Assembly (NCBI GenBank): GCA_963771715.1
Contig: CAVYUQ010000003.1
Location: 558,001 to 622,000 of the forward strand
Source: JACVRW01 sp963771715
Lineage (GTDB): Bacteria > Actinomycetota > Thermoleophilia > Solirubrobacterales > Thermoleophilaceae
Length of the DNA: 64,000 nt
Reading direction: 5' to 3'
The notes beneath the pieces are model-generated. The model was not told where the DNA came from and made no database searches. It saw only the letters and a program-made list of their open reading frames with translations. The position numbers and the translations under genes were made by a program. Positions 44,981-54,075 of this stretch are shown in pieces (positions within the stretch are counted from its first letter, which is position 1; each line of letters opens with the position of its first letter).

Positions 44981-45523
44981 CTACGAGCGCTGGCCGAAGT
45001 CCGTCGTGTAGGTGCCGCCGCGCGCGCCCACCGGGGTGCCGAAGGCGAGGCCGATCCCGATCTCGCGGAACGAGCGACTGAGGATGTTGGCCCGGTGGGG
45101 CGGGCTCTTCATCCAGGCGATGCCGATCGCGCGCGGGCTCGAGCGGTCGCCCGAGCCGTAGGCGATGTTCTCGCCCACCGACCAGCTCTGGACTCCCGCC
45201 AGATAACCGGTGGCGCGGATGCGGTCGACGAAGCTCGCGCCGCTGAGCGAGTCGTGCGAGAAGAACCTCCGCCGCACCATCGCGGTCGAGTGGCGGCGCG
45301 CGGCTGCCGAGAGCTTGGTGTTCAGCCGCAGCGGGCGCAGGTCGCGGCGCGCCCGCTCCCTGTTCAGCACGCAGAGGGTGGCCCGGACCAGGGCGTCTCT
45401 GCTGGCGTCTGAGGCCAAGGCGCCGGCAGCGGGGCACGCAGATGCCGCGGACGCGCTCGGCACGGTCACGAGAAGTACGGCGAGCGCAGCCACGATTGCG
45501 GCTGTGGGCTTGGAGAACCTCAT
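44981..45523 (-). CDS. Secreted CAP/SCP-domain protein
   Basis: The protein has 180 residues with a signal peptide (MRFSKPTAAIVAALAVLLVTVPSASA cut in two at AVLLV). The CAP domain has NRERARRDLRPLRLN, LSAAARRHSTAMVRRRFFSH, WSVGENIAYG, and AWMKSPPHRANILSRSFREIGIG. The His and Glu residues of the CAP cavity are present. The function of bacterial CAP proteins is largely unknown. The stop is directly adjacent to the convergent topoisomerase stop. Confidence 0.9.
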   Translation of the reverse strand: MRFSKPTAAIVAALAVLLVTVPSASAASACPAAGALASDASRDALVRATLCVLNRERARRDLRPLRLNTKLSAAARRHSTAMVRRRFFSHDSLSGASFVDRIRATGYLAGVQSWSVGENIAYGSGDRSSPRAIGIAWMKSPPHRANILSRSFREIGIGLAFGTPVGARGGTYTTDFGQRS

Positions 45524-45579
45524 GCACTGTGTGCGTCGGTATCTCGCGTGAGAGCTTTAGGCCCGGGTAGGAAGCGTCG

Positions 45580-46236
45580 ATGCCGCCCGCCGCGATCCTC
45601 GACGTCGACGGCACCCTCGTCGACACGAACTACCACCACGCGATCGCGTGGTACCGGGCGTTCCGCCAGAACGAGGTCGTGCTGCCCATCTGGCGCATCC
45701 ACCGGCACATCGGCATGGGCGGCGACCAGCTCGTGAAGGCGCTCGGAGGCGAGCAGCTCGAGAGCGAGAGCGGCGACGACATCCGGGCGGCGGAGGCCGT
45801 GCTGTACCGCGAGCTGATGGGCGAGGTCGAGCCGCTCGAGGGCGCGCACGAGCTGATCGAGGACCTGAAGCGGAGCGGCCACGCCGTGGTGCTCGCGAGC
45901 TCGGCGAAGGCGCCCGAGGTCGAGCACTACCTCGACCTTCTCGACGCCCGCGAGCTGATCGACGACTGGACCACCTCGGCGGACGTGGAGGCGACCAAGC
46001 CGGAGCCGGACCTCGTGGTGGCCGCGGTGGAGAAGGCCGGCGGCGGCGACGCCGTGATGGTCGGCGACTCGACCTGGGACTGCGAGGCCGCCAAGCGCGC
46101 CGGGCTCGACACGATCGCCGTCCTCACCGGCGGCTTCTCCAAGGCGGAGCTGCGCGAGGCCGGCGCGCTGGCCGTCTACTCGTCGATCGCGGAGCTGCGC
46201 GAGTCGCTCGACGAGACCCCGCTTGCGGCAAGCTAG
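45580..46236 (+). CDS. HAD-superfamily phosphatase (phosphoglycolate phosphatase-like)
   Basis: The protein has 218 residues. HAD motif I is ILDVDGTLVDTNYHHAIAW, motif II VLASSAKAPE, motif III Lys in EATKPEPDLVVAAVEKAG and motif IV MVGDSTWDCEAAKRAGL. The helical cap lies at about residues 20-90. It starts the strand-wise series HAD, ligD, ku, ligD-pol, DUF2342 with gaps of 0-21 bp. It may therefore be co-expressed with end-joining genes, though a role in repair is speculative. Confidence 0.88.
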   Translation: MPPAAILDVDGTLVDTNYHHAIAWYRAFRQNEVVLPIWRIHRHIGMGGDQLVKALGGEQLESESGDDIRAAEAVLYRELMGEVEPLEGAHELIEDLKRSGHAVVLASSAKAPEVEHYLDLLDARELIDDWTTSADVEATKPEPDLVVAAVEKAGGGDAVMVGDSTWDCEAAKRAGLDTIAVLTGGFSKAELREAGALAVYSSIAELRESLDETPLAAS

Positions 46237-46241
46237 GGGGC

Positions 46242-47684
46242 ATGGCCGACAGGCTCGGCACGTACAAGAAGAAGCGCGACTTCGAGAAGACCCCTGAGCC
46301 GAAGGGGCGGCAGCGCGACAAGCTGAGCGGGGGGCGCTTCGTCGTCCAGGAGCACCATGCCCGCCGGCTGCATTGGGACCTGCGCCTCGAGCACGGCGGA
46401 ACGCTGGCCTCCTGGGCGCTCCCGCGCGGCGTGCCCGAACACCCGGACGAGAACCGCCTGGCGGTGCGCACCGAGGACCACCCGCTCGAGTACCTGGAGT
46501 TCGAGGGCGAGATCCCCAAGGGCGAGTACGGCGCCGGCACGATGAGGGTCTGGGACCGCGGGACCTACGAGGCGGAGAAGTTCCGCGACGACGAGGTGAT
46601 CGCCACCTTCCACGGCGAGCGGCTGCGCGGCCGCCACGCCCTGTTCAGGACGCGCGAGAGCGACTGGATGATCCACCGCATGGATCCGCCGGAGGACCCG
46701 GCGTACGAGCCCATGCCGGACCGCATCAAGCCGATGCTGGCGCGTAGCGGGGAGCTCCCACCGCGTGAGGAGCAGTTCGGCTTCGAGGTCAAGTGGGACG
46801 GGATCCGCACCGTGGCGTTCGTCGACCACGGCCACATCGAGCTCCAGGGCCGCAACTTCACGGACTTCACGCCGCGCTACCCCGAGGTCCGCGACCTTGG
46901 GCGCGCGCTGGGGGCGCGGCGCGTCGTGCTCGACGGCGAGATCGTGGCCTTCGACGACGAGGGCCGGCCCAGCTTCGAGCGCCTTCAGGCGCGCATGCAC
47001 CTGGGCTCGGAGTCAGCCGTCCGGCGCCGCATGCGCGACATACCCGCGACCTACGTGATCTTCGACCTGCTCTACCTCGACGGCCACTCCACGATCGCGC
47101 TGTCGTACGAGGAGCGGCGCAGGCTGCTGGAGCAGCTGGAGCTGGAGGGGCCGGCGTGGCGCACGCCCGCCTACCACCACGGGGAGGGGAGCGCGCTGCT
47201 CGCAGCCACCAGGCAGCACGGCATCGAGGGAGTGATGGCGAAGAAGCTCGACTGCCCGTACCAGCCGGGCGCGCGCGCGTCGCACTGGATCAAGGTGAAG
47301 AACGTGCTCACGCAGGACGTGGTGATCGGCGGCTGGACGCCGGGCGAGGGCGGACGCAGCTCGAGCATCGGCGCGCTGGCGGCGGGTGTGTACGAGGACG
47401 AGCGACTCGTCTACGCGGGCAAGGTCGGCAGCGGGTTCAGCGAGCAGACGCTCCTGCTGCTGCGCCGTGAGCTGGAGCCGCGACGGCGCGACACCAGCCC
47501 GTTCGACGGCCGCCAGCCGCCGAAGGGCACGATCTTCGTGGAGCCGCAGCTGGTAGCGCACGTCGAGTTCCGCGAGTGGACCAAGAGCGGGACGCTGCGG
47601 GCGCCCTCCTTTAAGGGGCTGCGGCCGGACCTCTCACCGCAGGAATGCGTGCGCGAAGAAGGTCAAGCAGCGGCTGACGGGTAA
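46242..47684 (+). CDS. ligD: ATP-dependent DNA ligase LigD, phosphoesterase plus ligase domains
   Basis: The protein has 480 residues. The N-terminal 3'-phosphoesterase domain is at about residues 30-145 (RFVVQEHHARRLHWDLRLEHGG, YLEFEGEIPKGEYGAGTM). The ligase domain begins MLARSGELPP, with the nucleotidylated Lys in FGFEVKWDGIRTV and VVLDGEIVAFDDEGRPSF, EGVMAKKLDCPYQPGARASHWIKVK. The OB domain ends FREWTKSGTLRAPSFKGLR. The polymerase domain is absent and sits in a separate gene two places downstream. The last residues (VREEGQAAADG) may be affected by an indel, because another frame reads KKVKQRLTG, the usual ending. Confidence 0.94.
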   Translation: MADRLGTYKKKRDFEKTPEPKGRQRDKLSGGRFVVQEHHARRLHWDLRLEHGGTLASWALPRGVPEHPDENRLAVRTEDHPLEYLEFEGEIPKGEYGAGTMRVWDRGTYEAEKFRDDEVIATFHGERLRGRHALFRTRESDWMIHRMDPPEDPAYEPMPDRIKPMLARSGELPPREEQFGFEVKWDGIRTVAFVDHGHIELQGRNFTDFTPRYPEVRDLGRALGARRVVLDGEIVAFDDEGRPSFERLQARMHLGSESAVRRRMRDIPATYVIFDLLYLDGHSTIALSYEERRRLLEQLELEGPAWRTPAYHHGEGSALLAATRQHGIEGVMAKKLDCPYQPGARASHWIKVKNVLTQDVVIGGWTPGEGGRSSSIGALAAGVYEDERLVYAGKVGSGFSEQTLLLLRRELEPRRRDTSPFDGRQPPKGTIFVEPQLVAHVEFREWTKSGTLRAPSFKGLRPDLSPQECVREEGQAAADG

Positions 47685-47693
47685 ATTTGAGGC

Positions 47694-48554
47694 ATGCCAC
47701 GCGCAATTTGGAGCGGTTCGATCAGTTTCGGGCTGGTCAACATTCCGGTGAAGCTCTACAGCGCGGTCTCGCGCAAGACCGTCAGGTTCCACCAGATCGA
47801 TGCCGAGTCGGGCCAGCGCATCCGCCAGCAGCGGGTCAACCCCGGCTCCGGCGAGGAGGTCCCCTACGAGCAGATCGTCAAGGGCTACGAGATCAGCCCG
47901 GAGCGCTACGTGACGATCACGCCCGAGGAGCTCGAGGCGCTCGAGCCGCAGAAGACGCGCACCATCGACATCGAGCAGTTCGTGGACCTGGAGCAGATCG
48001 ACCCGATCTACTACGACCACCCCTACTACCTCGCGCCTGACAAGGGCGCCGCGAAGCCGTACAAGCTGCTGCTCGACGCGATGGAGGAGGCCGACAAGGT
48101 GGCCATCGCGCGCGTGGTGATCCGCTCGAAGGAGAACCTCGTGGCGCTGCGCTCCTACGGAGGCGCGATCACGATGGAGACGATGCTGTTCCCGGACGAG
48201 GTGACCCAGCCGGAATCGATCGAGGAGCTGGCCGTGGTCGACGGCGACGTGAAGACCACCAAGCGCGAGCTCGACATGGCGAAGCAGCTGATCGAGTCGC
48301 TCTCAGGGGACTTCAACGCGGACGAGTACACGGACCAGTACCGCGAGCGCGTGCTCGACCTGATCGAGCGAAAGGCCGCCGGCGAGACCATCACGATCGA
48401 GGAGCCCGTCGAGGAGAAGAAGGAGGTGCCCGACCTGATGGCCGCTCTCGAGGCCTCGATCGCCGCCTCCAAGAGCCCGCCGAAGAAGAGGGCGAGCTCG
48501 GGCAACGGCGCCTCGAAGTCGAAGCCCAAGAAGAAGGCAGCGGCGAAGAAGTAG
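47694..48554 (+). CDS. ku: Ku DNA end-binding protein
   Basis: The protein has 286 residues. It begins MPRAIWSGSISFGLVNIPVKLY, followed by RFHQIDAESGQRIRQQRVNP and YDHPYYLAPDKGAAKPYKLL, KENLVALRSYGGAITMETMLF. The C-terminal tail is Lys-rich (KKRASSGNGASKSKPKKK), which in bacterial Ku aids DNA and LigD contacts. It bridges broken ends for non-homologous end joining. It lies 9 bp after ligD and abuts the polymerase gene. Confidence 0.96.
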   Translation: MPRAIWSGSISFGLVNIPVKLYSAVSRKTVRFHQIDAESGQRIRQQRVNPGSGEEVPYEQIVKGYEISPERYVTITPEELEALEPQKTRTIDIEQFVDLEQIDPIYYDHPYYLAPDKGAAKPYKLLLDAMEEADKVAIARVVIRSKENLVALRSYGGAITMETMLFPDEVTQPESIEELAVVDGDVKTTKRELDMAKQLIESLSGDFNADEYTDQYRERVLDLIERKAAGETITIEEPVEEKKEVPDLMAALEASIAASKSPPKKRASSGNGASKSKPKKKAAAKK

Positions 48555-49451
48555 GTGGCCTCGCGCGTCGAGGTCGAGGTAGAGGGCCGGCGGCTCTCGC
48601 TCTCCAACCTGGACAAGGTGATGTACCCGGAGACGGGTTTCACGAAGGGCCAGGTGATCGACTACTACACGCGCGTCGCGCCCGTGCTCCTGCCGCACCT
48701 CCGCGACCGTCCTCTGACCCTCAAGCGCTATCCGAACGGCGTGGAGGGCGAGTACTTCTACGAGAAGCAGTGCCCCTCGCACCGGCCGGACTGGGTGCGC
48801 AGCGAGCCGGTGGGGCTGCGCAGCAAGACCATCAACTTCTGCGTATGCGACGACCTGCCGACGCTGGTCTGGCTCGCGAACCTGGCCGACCTCGAGCTGC
48901 ACCCGTCTCTGTCGAAGGTCCCGGAGGTCGAGCGGCCGACGCTGATGGCCTTCGACCTCGACCCGGGCGCGCCCGCGGGCATCGCCGAGTGCTGCGAGGT
49001 GGCGCTGATCCTGCGCGAGGCACTCGGCCGCATCGGCCTCGAGTGCTTCGCCAAGACATCAGGCTCCAAGGGCATCCAGGTGTACGTGCCGCTGAACCTG
49101 GATGACGTGGACTACGACCAAGGCACGAAGCCGCTCTCGCAGGCGCTCGCCCGGCACCTCGAGGCCGAGCATCCGAAGCTGATCGTGTCGACCCAGAAGA
49201 AGGAGCGCCGCAAGGGCAAGGTGCTGATCGACTGGAGCCAGAACGACGAGCACAAGACCACCGTGTCGGTCTATTCGCTGCGTGCCCGCGAGCGGCCGAC
49301 GGTCTCCACGCCGCTCGACTGGGACGAGGTGGCCGCGGGCGATCCGGACGCGCTCGTGTTCGAGGCGGCCGACGTGCTTGAGCGGGTGGAGGAGCGCGGC
49401 GACCTGTTCGCGCCCGTGGCCGAGCTGGAGCAGCGGTTGCCGGAGCTCTGA
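48555..49451 (+). CDS. LigD-type polymerase/primase (stand-alone Pol domain)
   Basis: The protein has 298 residues with GTG immediately after the ku stop. The primase-polymerase fold is shown by LSNLDKVMYPETGFTKGQVIDY, LTLKRYPNGVEGEYFYEKQCP, the metal-binding Asps in LMAFDLDPGAP, KTSGSKGIQVYVPLN and the third acidic residue in VLIDWSQNDEHKTTVSVYS. It fills gaps and adds ribonucleotides during end joining. Here it is separate from the ligase, so the usual Pol-PE-Lig protein is split into two genes around ku. Confidence 0.94.
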   Translation: MASRVEVEVEGRRLSLSNLDKVMYPETGFTKGQVIDYYTRVAPVLLPHLRDRPLTLKRYPNGVEGEYFYEKQCPSHRPDWVRSEPVGLRSKTINFCVCDDLPTLVWLANLADLELHPSLSKVPEVERPTLMAFDLDPGAPAGIAECCEVALILREALGRIGLECFAKTSGSKGIQVYVPLNLDDVDYDQGTKPLSQALARHLEAEHPKLIVSTQKKERRKGKVLIDWSQNDEHKTTVSVYSLRARERPTVSTPLDWDEVAAGDPDALVFEAADVLERVEERGDLFAPVAELEQRLPEL

Positions 49452-49472
49452 GCGGCTACCGTTCGGGGCCGA

Positions 49473-50522
49473 ATGATCGATTGGGGGCTAGCCCGTCAGA
49501 TCGCCGGCCTGGCGGCGGGACGAGGCACCGAGGAAGGCGCCCCTTTCGACGCCGTCGTTCTCTCGACCGAGATGGAGCCGGCGGTGGCGAGCTACACACA
49601 GCTCGCGCTTGGCTCGCCGACGCCCGCAGCCGAGGTAGTGACCCGCGCCGAGTGGGCGGCCGTGAACCTCGACACGCTGTCGCACATCCTGGACCCGGTC
49701 GCAGCCCGGCTAGACGACCGGCTCGCCTTCGCGGGACCCCTCGCGGGTGCCCTGCGGGTGGCTGCGGGGGCCACGCTCGCCGCCGAGGCGGGCCTGGTGA
49801 TGGGCTACCTCTCCACGCGGGTGCTCGGCCAGTACGACGTGTCGCTGCTCGGGGCCGAGACCGATCCGCGCCTCCTGTTCGTGGGCTCGAACCTGGAGGG
49901 CGCGGTGCGCGACCTCGACGTGGACGCCGACTCCTTCGGCCGCTGGATCTGCGCGCACGAGCTCACGCACGTCTTCCAGTTCCAGGGCGTGCCGTGGCTG
50001 CGCGAGCACATGAGCGGCCTGCTCCGGCAGTACGTGGCGACGCTCGAGGTGCGCATCGAGAGCGGCTCGGCCGGCGGGTTGCCGTCGCTGCCCGATCCCG
50101 CGCGGCTTGTGGAGATGTTCCGTGAGGGCGGGCTCGCCGCGCTGGTGCAGTCGCCTGAACAGCGGGCACTGATGGATGAGATTCAGGCGGCCATGTCTGT
50201 CATCGAGGGCTATTCCGAGCACGTGATGGATGCGATCGCCGCGGAGGTGATCCCCGGGCACGAGAAGCTGCGCGAGGCAATGGACCGCCGCCGGCGCAGC
50301 CGCTCGGCGCCGCAGCGGATCATCGAGCGGCTGCTCGGCTTCGACGTGAAGCTGCGCCAGTACGAGCTGGGGAAGAAGTTCGCCGACGCCGTGGTGGCCG
50401 CGGGCGGCATGGAGGCGCTCAACCGGGTGTGGGCGTCCCCGGAAGCGCTCCCGACGACCGACGAACTGCAGCACCCAAAGGGCTGGCTCAAGCGCACCGA
50501 GCCCGCCGCCAGCGCCGCCTGA
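49473..50522 (+). CDS. Zinc-dependent metalloprotease-like protein (DUF2342)
   Basis: The protein has 349 residues. It contains an HELTH zinc motif in RWICAHELTHVFQFQGVPWLREHM with a further acidic region VIEGYSEHVMDAIA. The N-terminus (MIDWGLARQIAGLAAG) and the C-terminal LRQYELGKKFADAVVAAGGMEALNRVW match DUF2342, a family found in F420-producing actinobacteria and called F420-associated. Its substrate is unknown. It follows the polymerase gene after 21 bp, and its own -10 TACCGT lies 10 nt before the ATG. Confidence 0.85.
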   Translation: MIDWGLARQIAGLAAGRGTEEGAPFDAVVLSTEMEPAVASYTQLALGSPTPAAEVVTRAEWAAVNLDTLSHILDPVAARLDDRLAFAGPLAGALRVAAGATLAAEAGLVMGYLSTRVLGQYDVSLLGAETDPRLLFVGSNLEGAVRDLDVDADSFGRWICAHELTHVFQFQGVPWLREHMSGLLRQYVATLEVRIESGSAGGLPSLPDPARLVEMFREGGLAALVQSPEQRALMDEIQAAMSVIEGYSEHVMDAIAAEVIPGHEKLREAMDRRRRSRSAPQRIIERLLGFDVKLRQYELGKKFADAVVAAGGMEALNRVWASPEALPTTDELQHPKGWLKRTEPAASAA

Positions 50523-50551
50523 CGGTCCCCGCGCCAGACGTGTGCTCGATT

Positions 50552-50574
50552 TCTGTCGCGGAGCGACAGATTTT
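50552..50574 (+). terminator. Intrinsic terminator after the NHEJ/DUF2342 genes
   Basis: TCTGTCGC pairs with GCGACAGA around a GGA loop and is followed by TTTT. It ends the operon 30 bp after the DUF2342 stop. Confidence 0.75.
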
Positions 50575-50656
50575 CAGCGCACACCCCGTCGACCCCCTTT
50601 ATTGCTGCCGTGAGGCGCTTGTGCCGTCTGCAACGTGTAACGAACGCCGCAGAGAG

Positions 50657-50685
50657 GTTTACGTACATGTGTTCGTAGGTATACT
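50657..50685 (+). promoter_or_regulatory. Strong promoter with an embedded LexA-like box
   Basis: A GTTTAC -35 (50657-50662) and TATACT -10 (50680-50685) are 17 bp apart. Between them CGTAC-ATGT-GTTCG (50662-50675) matches the actinobacterial SOS box core CGAAC-N4-GTTCG with one mismatch. The surrounding 100 bp is unusually AT-rich for this genome. The transcript leader of about 75 nt ends in a GGAAGGAG ribosome-binding site. Confidence 0.6.
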
Positions 50686-50766
50686 CCTATGGAAGTTAAA
50701 TCTAATAAGGTCCTAGTTCCCCCGAGGAAGCCGTCCAGATCGAGGACGGGAAGGAGAGTCACCCCA

Positions 50767-51321
50767 ATGGCTACCCAGACGCAGACTCAGCGCAAGGCCA
50801 CAGCTCAGAAGGCTGCTGCCACGCGCCGTCGTAACGCCGCGAAGCGCAGCCAGTCGGCGAAGAAGGCCGCTCAGACTCGCGCCCAGGCCGAGCTGAACAC
50901 CCTTCAGGTCGTCCAGCTGCAGGCCGAGCGTGCCGCGCTCGTGCCGGTCGGTGCCGCGCTCACCGCGCGTGACGCCGTGCTCGAGGCTGTCAAGCCCTAC
51001 ATCGCTGGTCGCGAGAGCGCCGAGAAGGAGCTCGAGAAGGTCGGCAAGCGCGTGCAGGTGAGCCTCAAGAAGTTCGAGCGCCGTGGCTCGACCGCCCGCA
51101 ACCGCGCGCTGCGCGAGATCAAGCGCACCCGCACCCGCGTGGAGCGCGAGCTGCGCCAGCGCCGCAACTCGGCCGTGCGCACGGTGAAGCAGAACCGTCG
51201 CGAGGCCGAGCGCCAGGTGAAGTCGACCCGCCGCCAGTTCGAGCGTCAGGTCAAGGTCGCGCGCCGCGAGGTGCAGGGCCAGGCCGACAGCATCGTGTCG
51301 CGCGTGTCGTCCATCGCCTAG
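50767..51321 (+). CDS. Basic, coiled-coil nucleoid-associated-like protein
   Basis: The protein has 184 residues; the start at ATG 50767 follows the ribosome-binding site GGAAGGAG. Residues 1-45 are Lys/Arg/Ala/Gln-rich and low in complexity (RKATAQKAAATRRRNAAKR). The middle has a helical LQVVQLQAERAALVPVGAAL. From about residue 75 there is a long basic helix with repeats such as RRNSAVRTVKQNRREAERQV and RRQFERQVKVARREVQ. No family is certain; histone-H1-like and HbhA-like proteins share this composition. The strong promoter suggests abundance, and the LexA-like box suggests damage control. Confidence 0.7.
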   Translation: MATQTQTQRKATAQKAAATRRRNAAKRSQSAKKAAQTRAQAELNTLQVVQLQAERAALVPVGAALTARDAVLEAVKPYIAGRESAEKELEKVGKRVQVSLKKFERRGSTARNRALREIKRTRTRVERELRQRRNSAVRTVKQNRREAERQVKSTRRQFERQVKVARREVQGQADSIVSRVSSIA

Positions 51322-51340
51322 TTCCCGGCGGCTGACTTAC

Positions 51341-51425
51341 CCCCGGCCGGCCGGAGAGAGCGGCCGGGGAGAGACTGCCGGCCTCATATTCGCCGGCAGT
51401 GTGCAGTATCTCTCCTCCCTCACTG
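51341..51425 (+). ncRNA. Structured 3' region: two perfect hairpins before the terminator
   Basis: Hairpin A pairs CCCCGGCCG (51341-51349) with CGGCCGGGG (51361-51369). Hairpin B pairs CTGCCGGC (51375-51382) with GCCGGCAG (51392-51399). They lie between the nucleoid-like gene and its terminator, so they would form a structured 3' UTR or a processed small RNA. No known RNA family is recognised. Confidence 0.45.
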
Positions 51426-51458
51426 ACGCCGTCCCTTCGGGGGCGGCGTTGGTTTTTT
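51426..51458 (+). terminator. Intrinsic terminator
   Basis: ACGCCGTCCC pairs with GGGGGCGGCGT around a TTC loop, followed by TGGTTTTTT. It closes the nucleoid-like protein transcript 30 bp before the mrp start. Confidence 0.85.
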
Positions 51459-51487
51459 CGGAGCGGCCTTTGCTTTACTGGGCACGG

Positions 51488-52623
<1,136 letters not shown>

Positions 52624-52627
<4 letters not shown>

Positions 52628-52890
52628 CCGGACTGCTTGAAGTAGTCGGAGTTGATCTGGATGTACGGCTGCCATTCGTCCGGCAGCTGGTCCTCGGCGA
52701 AGCACGCGTCCACGGGGCAGGCCTCGACGCAGGCGTCGCAGTCGATGCACTCCTCCGGATCGATGTAGAGCTGCTTGACCTCGTCGTAGTCGGGCTCGTC
52801 GGGGGTGGGATGGATGCAGTCGACGGGACAGACCTCCACACAGGAGTTGTCCTTGGTGTCGATGCAGGGCTCGGCGATGACGTAGGCCAT
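52624..52890 (-). CDS. fdxA: Seven-/eight-iron ferredoxin
   Basis: The protein has 88 residues with ATG 52890 and ribosome-binding site AAGGAG. Cluster ligands are CIDTKDNSCVEVCPVDC and CIDCDACVEACPVDAC, the FdxA arrangement with a [3Fe-4S] or [4Fe-4S] site plus a [4Fe-4S] site. The acidic linker PDEPDYDEVKQLYIDPEE and ending LPDEWQPYIQINSDYF are typical. It is a soluble electron carrier. Confidence 0.95.
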
Positions 52891-53021
52891 GGTCTCCTTA
52901 ACTCGTGTCCAAAAGGCGCCTGGGCGCGAGGGACGCGCATTGTACCGTCGGCCTTTGGCGGGCCGGTGCACCGGTGCGTCCCTCAAGACCAAAGCGGGGT
53001 GCTGCCGATGGAGATGGGGTG

Positions 53022-54065
53022 ATGGAGCGGATCAGCACCTGGCTGTGCCCCACCGAGCAGCACCGCATGCGCGCACGCGAGGCGGGCGCGAGGGTCCGCA
53101 CGGCACGCTCGGTGGCGGCAGCGGCGTGCGGAATCGCGCTGTTCGCGATCGTCCCGTTCCGGGGCTTTTGGGTCCTCCTACTGCTCGCCGCCACAGCCGT
53201 GACCCTCGGCACCGTGGAGGCGCGGCTGCGGCGGAGCGAGCGCCCCGAGCTGGTGGCCGTTCAGGGCATGCTGGTGATCTCGGCGCTGTTGGCCGTGGGC
53301 GTGGCGCTCAGCGGCGGCGAGGACAGCCCGGCGCTGCCGTGGCTGGTCTTTCCCGTTGCCATCGCGGCAGCTCGCTTCAGGCCGCAGGTGCTCGTGGTGG
53401 GTGCGGCGATAACCGCGGCCGTGATGCTCGGCGTGAGCGTGGCTGTGGACGCCCAGGCCGTCGTGGACGATCCCACCCGCCTGATCGCGGCTCTGACCCT
53501 GCTGGTCGGGATCACCGCCATAACGAGCGCGCTCACGGAGGGTGAGCTCGAGCACCGCGACCGAGCGGTCCTCGACTCCCTCACCGGCCTGCTCAACCGC
53601 TCGTCGCTGGAGTCGCGCGCGGTCGAGATCGAGGAGCAAGCCCGCCTGAGCGGCGGGCCGGTGTCCCTCGTCCTCCTCGACCTCGACCGATTCAAGCTCG
53701 TGAACGACACGCACGGCCATGAACGCGGCGACGCGGTGTTGCGGGACGTGGCCTACGAGATCCGCAAGTCCCTTCGCAGCTTCGAGCTCGTCTATCGGAT
53801 CGGGGGCGAGGAGTTCCTGGTGCTGCTGCCGGGCGTGCCCCTGCATTTCGCCGTGGACGTGGCCGAGCGGGTGCGCCAGGCGGTTACGGAAGCGCGCCCA
53901 GGCGATCTCGACATCTCTATCTCCGCTGGGGTCGCCGCGGCCGCGGGCGAGGAGGTCCGCTATGAACGGCTCTTCCGCGCCGCCGACCACGCTCTGCTCG
54001 AGGCCAAGCGAGCGGGCCGCGATCGGGTCGAGGTGGACGGCGACCGAAGCCTCGCCAGGACGTAG
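53022..54065 (+). CDS. Membrane-bound diguanylate cyclase (GGDEF)
   Basis: The protein has 347 residues. About five membrane segments fill residues 30-165 (ACGIALFAIVPFRGFWVLLLLA cut, VAVQGMLVISALLAVGVAL, LVVGAAITAAVMLGVSVAV). The GGDEF domain starts DSLTGLLNRSSLE, with DRFKLVNDTHGHERGDAVLRDVA and the active-site loop YRIGGEEFLVLLPG. The C-terminal RLFRAADHALLEAKRAGRDRV is complete. No RxxD inhibitory site precedes GGEEF. It makes cyclic di-GMP in response to an unknown membrane signal. Confidence 0.92.
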   Translation: MERISTWLCPTEQHRMRAREAGARVRTARSVAAAACGIALFAIVPFRGFWVLLLLAATAVTLGTVEARLRRSERPELVAVQGMLVISALLAVGVALSGGEDSPALPWLVFPVAIAAARFRPQVLVVGAAITAAVMLGVSVAVDAQAVVDDPTRLIAALTLLVGITAITSALTEGELEHRDRAVLDSLTGLLNRSSLESRAVEIEEQARLSGGPVSLVLLDLDRFKLVNDTHGHERGDAVLRDVAYEIRKSLRSFELVYRIGGEEFLVLLPGVPLHFAVDVAERVRQAVTEARPGDLDISISAGVAAAAGEEVRYERLFRAADHALLEAKRAGRDRVEVDGDRSLART

Positions 54066-54075
54066 TCTCCGGCTC

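Noticed and set aside
46242..49451. LigD as a broken Pol-PE-Lig gene
   Set aside because: The ligase and polymerase genes each have proper starts and stops and flank an intact ku, so this is a true split arrangement.
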